Assembly: GCF_000495815.1 (NCBI RefSeq)
Contig: NZ_AWGE01000008.1
Location: forward strand, 124,001-188,000
DNA from: Asticcacaulis sp. AC466
Lineage (GTDB): Bacteria; Pseudomonadota; Alphaproteobacteria; Caulobacterales; Caulobacteraceae
Direction: 5' to 3'
DNA: 64,000 nucleotides
The notes under the pieces were generated by a model, which was given only the letters and a program-made list of their open reading frames with translations, did no database searches and was not told the origin of the DNA. The position numbers and the translations under genes were made by a program. Of this stretch, positions 63,630 to 64,000 are shown one piece after another (the first letter of the stretch is position 1; every line of letters begins with the position of its first letter).

Positions 63630-64000
63630 TTACCGTTTGCGTCGCATCTCCTTCGCGCGTTGTTTGTCGAAGGCAGCGCGGGCCGTTGTGACGATCCGGC
63701 CCAGTTGTTGCGGATCGACAAAAGCATCGGCCTGGCCGGCTTGCGCGCGGGCTTCGCGGTCGAGCACGTCGGCCATTTCGGGGTGGTTGGTCAGCACAAT
63801 ATCGGCCTTCATCGCGCGGGTGAGGGCGAAGCTGTGTTCATAGTCGCTGGCAATGCCGGGATAGCGCTTGTTCCCGACCAGGATATTGCCACCGATCGTC
63901 AGGCTGCACGGAAAGACGACGTTCCGCACCCGGTTCGGCGCGATCACCTGGGTCGCCCAGGTGGTGCAGCCCCGGGTGTGGCCCGGTGTGAAGGTGGCCG
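63630..64000 (-). CDS. Subclass B3 metallo-beta-lactamase-like protein (5' part cut by window edge)
   Basis: The visible 122 C-terminal residues begin ATFTPGHTRGCTTW, matching the third zinc-ligand His of metallo-beta-lactamases. SLTIGGN, NKRYPGIASDYEHSF and ADIVLTNHPEMADV follow, the last with the final His ligand. The Ser in place of the Cys ligand and the TRGCTTW motif point to subclass B3, a group known in Caulobacter (CAU-1). It may hydrolyse beta-lactams, but relatives with other substrates exist. The N-terminal HxHxDH site is beyond the window. The 118 bp after it hold nothing recognisable. Confidence 0.8.
   Translation of the reverse strand, partial: ATFTPGHTRGCTTWATQVIAPNRVRNVVFPCSLTIGGNILVGNKRYPGIASDYEHSFALTRAMKADIVLTNHPEMADVLDREARAQAGQADAFVDPQQLGRIVTTARAAFDKQRAKEMRRKR

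Noticed and set aside
1-64000. CRISPR array, tRNA/rRNA genes, IS elements or prophage
   Set aside because: No regularly spaced repeat-spacer pattern, no cloverleaf or rRNA-like stretch, and no transposase, integrase or phage genes were seen.

Overview
This is a GC-rich chromosomal window that looks like an alphaproteobacterium of the Caulobacterales, probably near Asticcacaulis or Caulobacter. The pointers are a Caulobacter/Xanthomonas-type TonB receptor, a hut cluster that uses HutF, paired UrcA proteins, a subclass B3 metallo-beta-lactamase, and the pyrB-pyrC'-plsY-dprA-topA order. The genus is an inference from gene content only. I saw no rRNA, tRNA, CRISPR array, transposase or prophage genes.

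Layout. Bases 1-7000: a Tat-exported phospholipase C (minus strand, truncated by the window edge), a PhnZ/TmpB-like HD di-iron oxygenase, a GntR/UTRA regulator and a TonB-dependent receptor. Three copies of one palindrome, CTGGTNTANACCAG, lie in front of these genes and suggest a single regulon. Bases 7.2-11 kb: two secreted glycoside hydrolases (GH5-like, GH43), a very acidic small protein and a thiolase. Bases 11-18 kb: histidine utilisation, hutI-hutH-hutU-hutD on the minus strand facing hutF-hutC on the plus strand, with a double HutC-type operator between them. Bases 18.2-22 kb: a DUF2844/DUF3443 pair in which the second protein looks like an aspartic-protease lipoprotein, then an alpha/beta hydrolase-NADAR-macrodomain operon that may remove ADP-ribose. 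Bases 22-29 kb: GST, TamB and TamA on the minus strand. Bases 29.2-31.7 kb: an adaptive-response operon (ada, a second 2OG-Fe(II) oxygenase, alkB) behind an Ada-box-like site, followed by a BNR-propeller protein.

Bases 33-42 kb: mostly minus-strand housekeeping genes, topA, dprA, plsY, a catalytically dead pyrC', pyrB, an AEC transporter and ruvX. Bases 42-49.2 kb: two UrcA genes behind an 18-bp phased repeat, gatC-gatA, several small exported or membrane proteins, an OPT transporter and a RidA protein. Bases 49.2-55.2 kb: an FMN reductase, topoisomerase IB, the Ku-LigD end-joining pair and two small genes. Bases 55.4-62.7 kb: a compact type IV secretion operon (virB2-B3-B4-B6-B9-B10-B11) with no visible virB5, virB7, virB8, virB1 or virD4. 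The window closes with a CPBP protease and the 3' part of a B3 metallo-beta-lactamase.

The most interesting signals are the GntR-palindrome regulon joining phospholipase C to a C-P-cleaving oxygenase, the NADAR-macrodomain operon, the DUF2844/DUF3443 protease-like pair, the uncharacterised oxygenase inside the ada-alkB operon, and the reduced type IV secretion locus.
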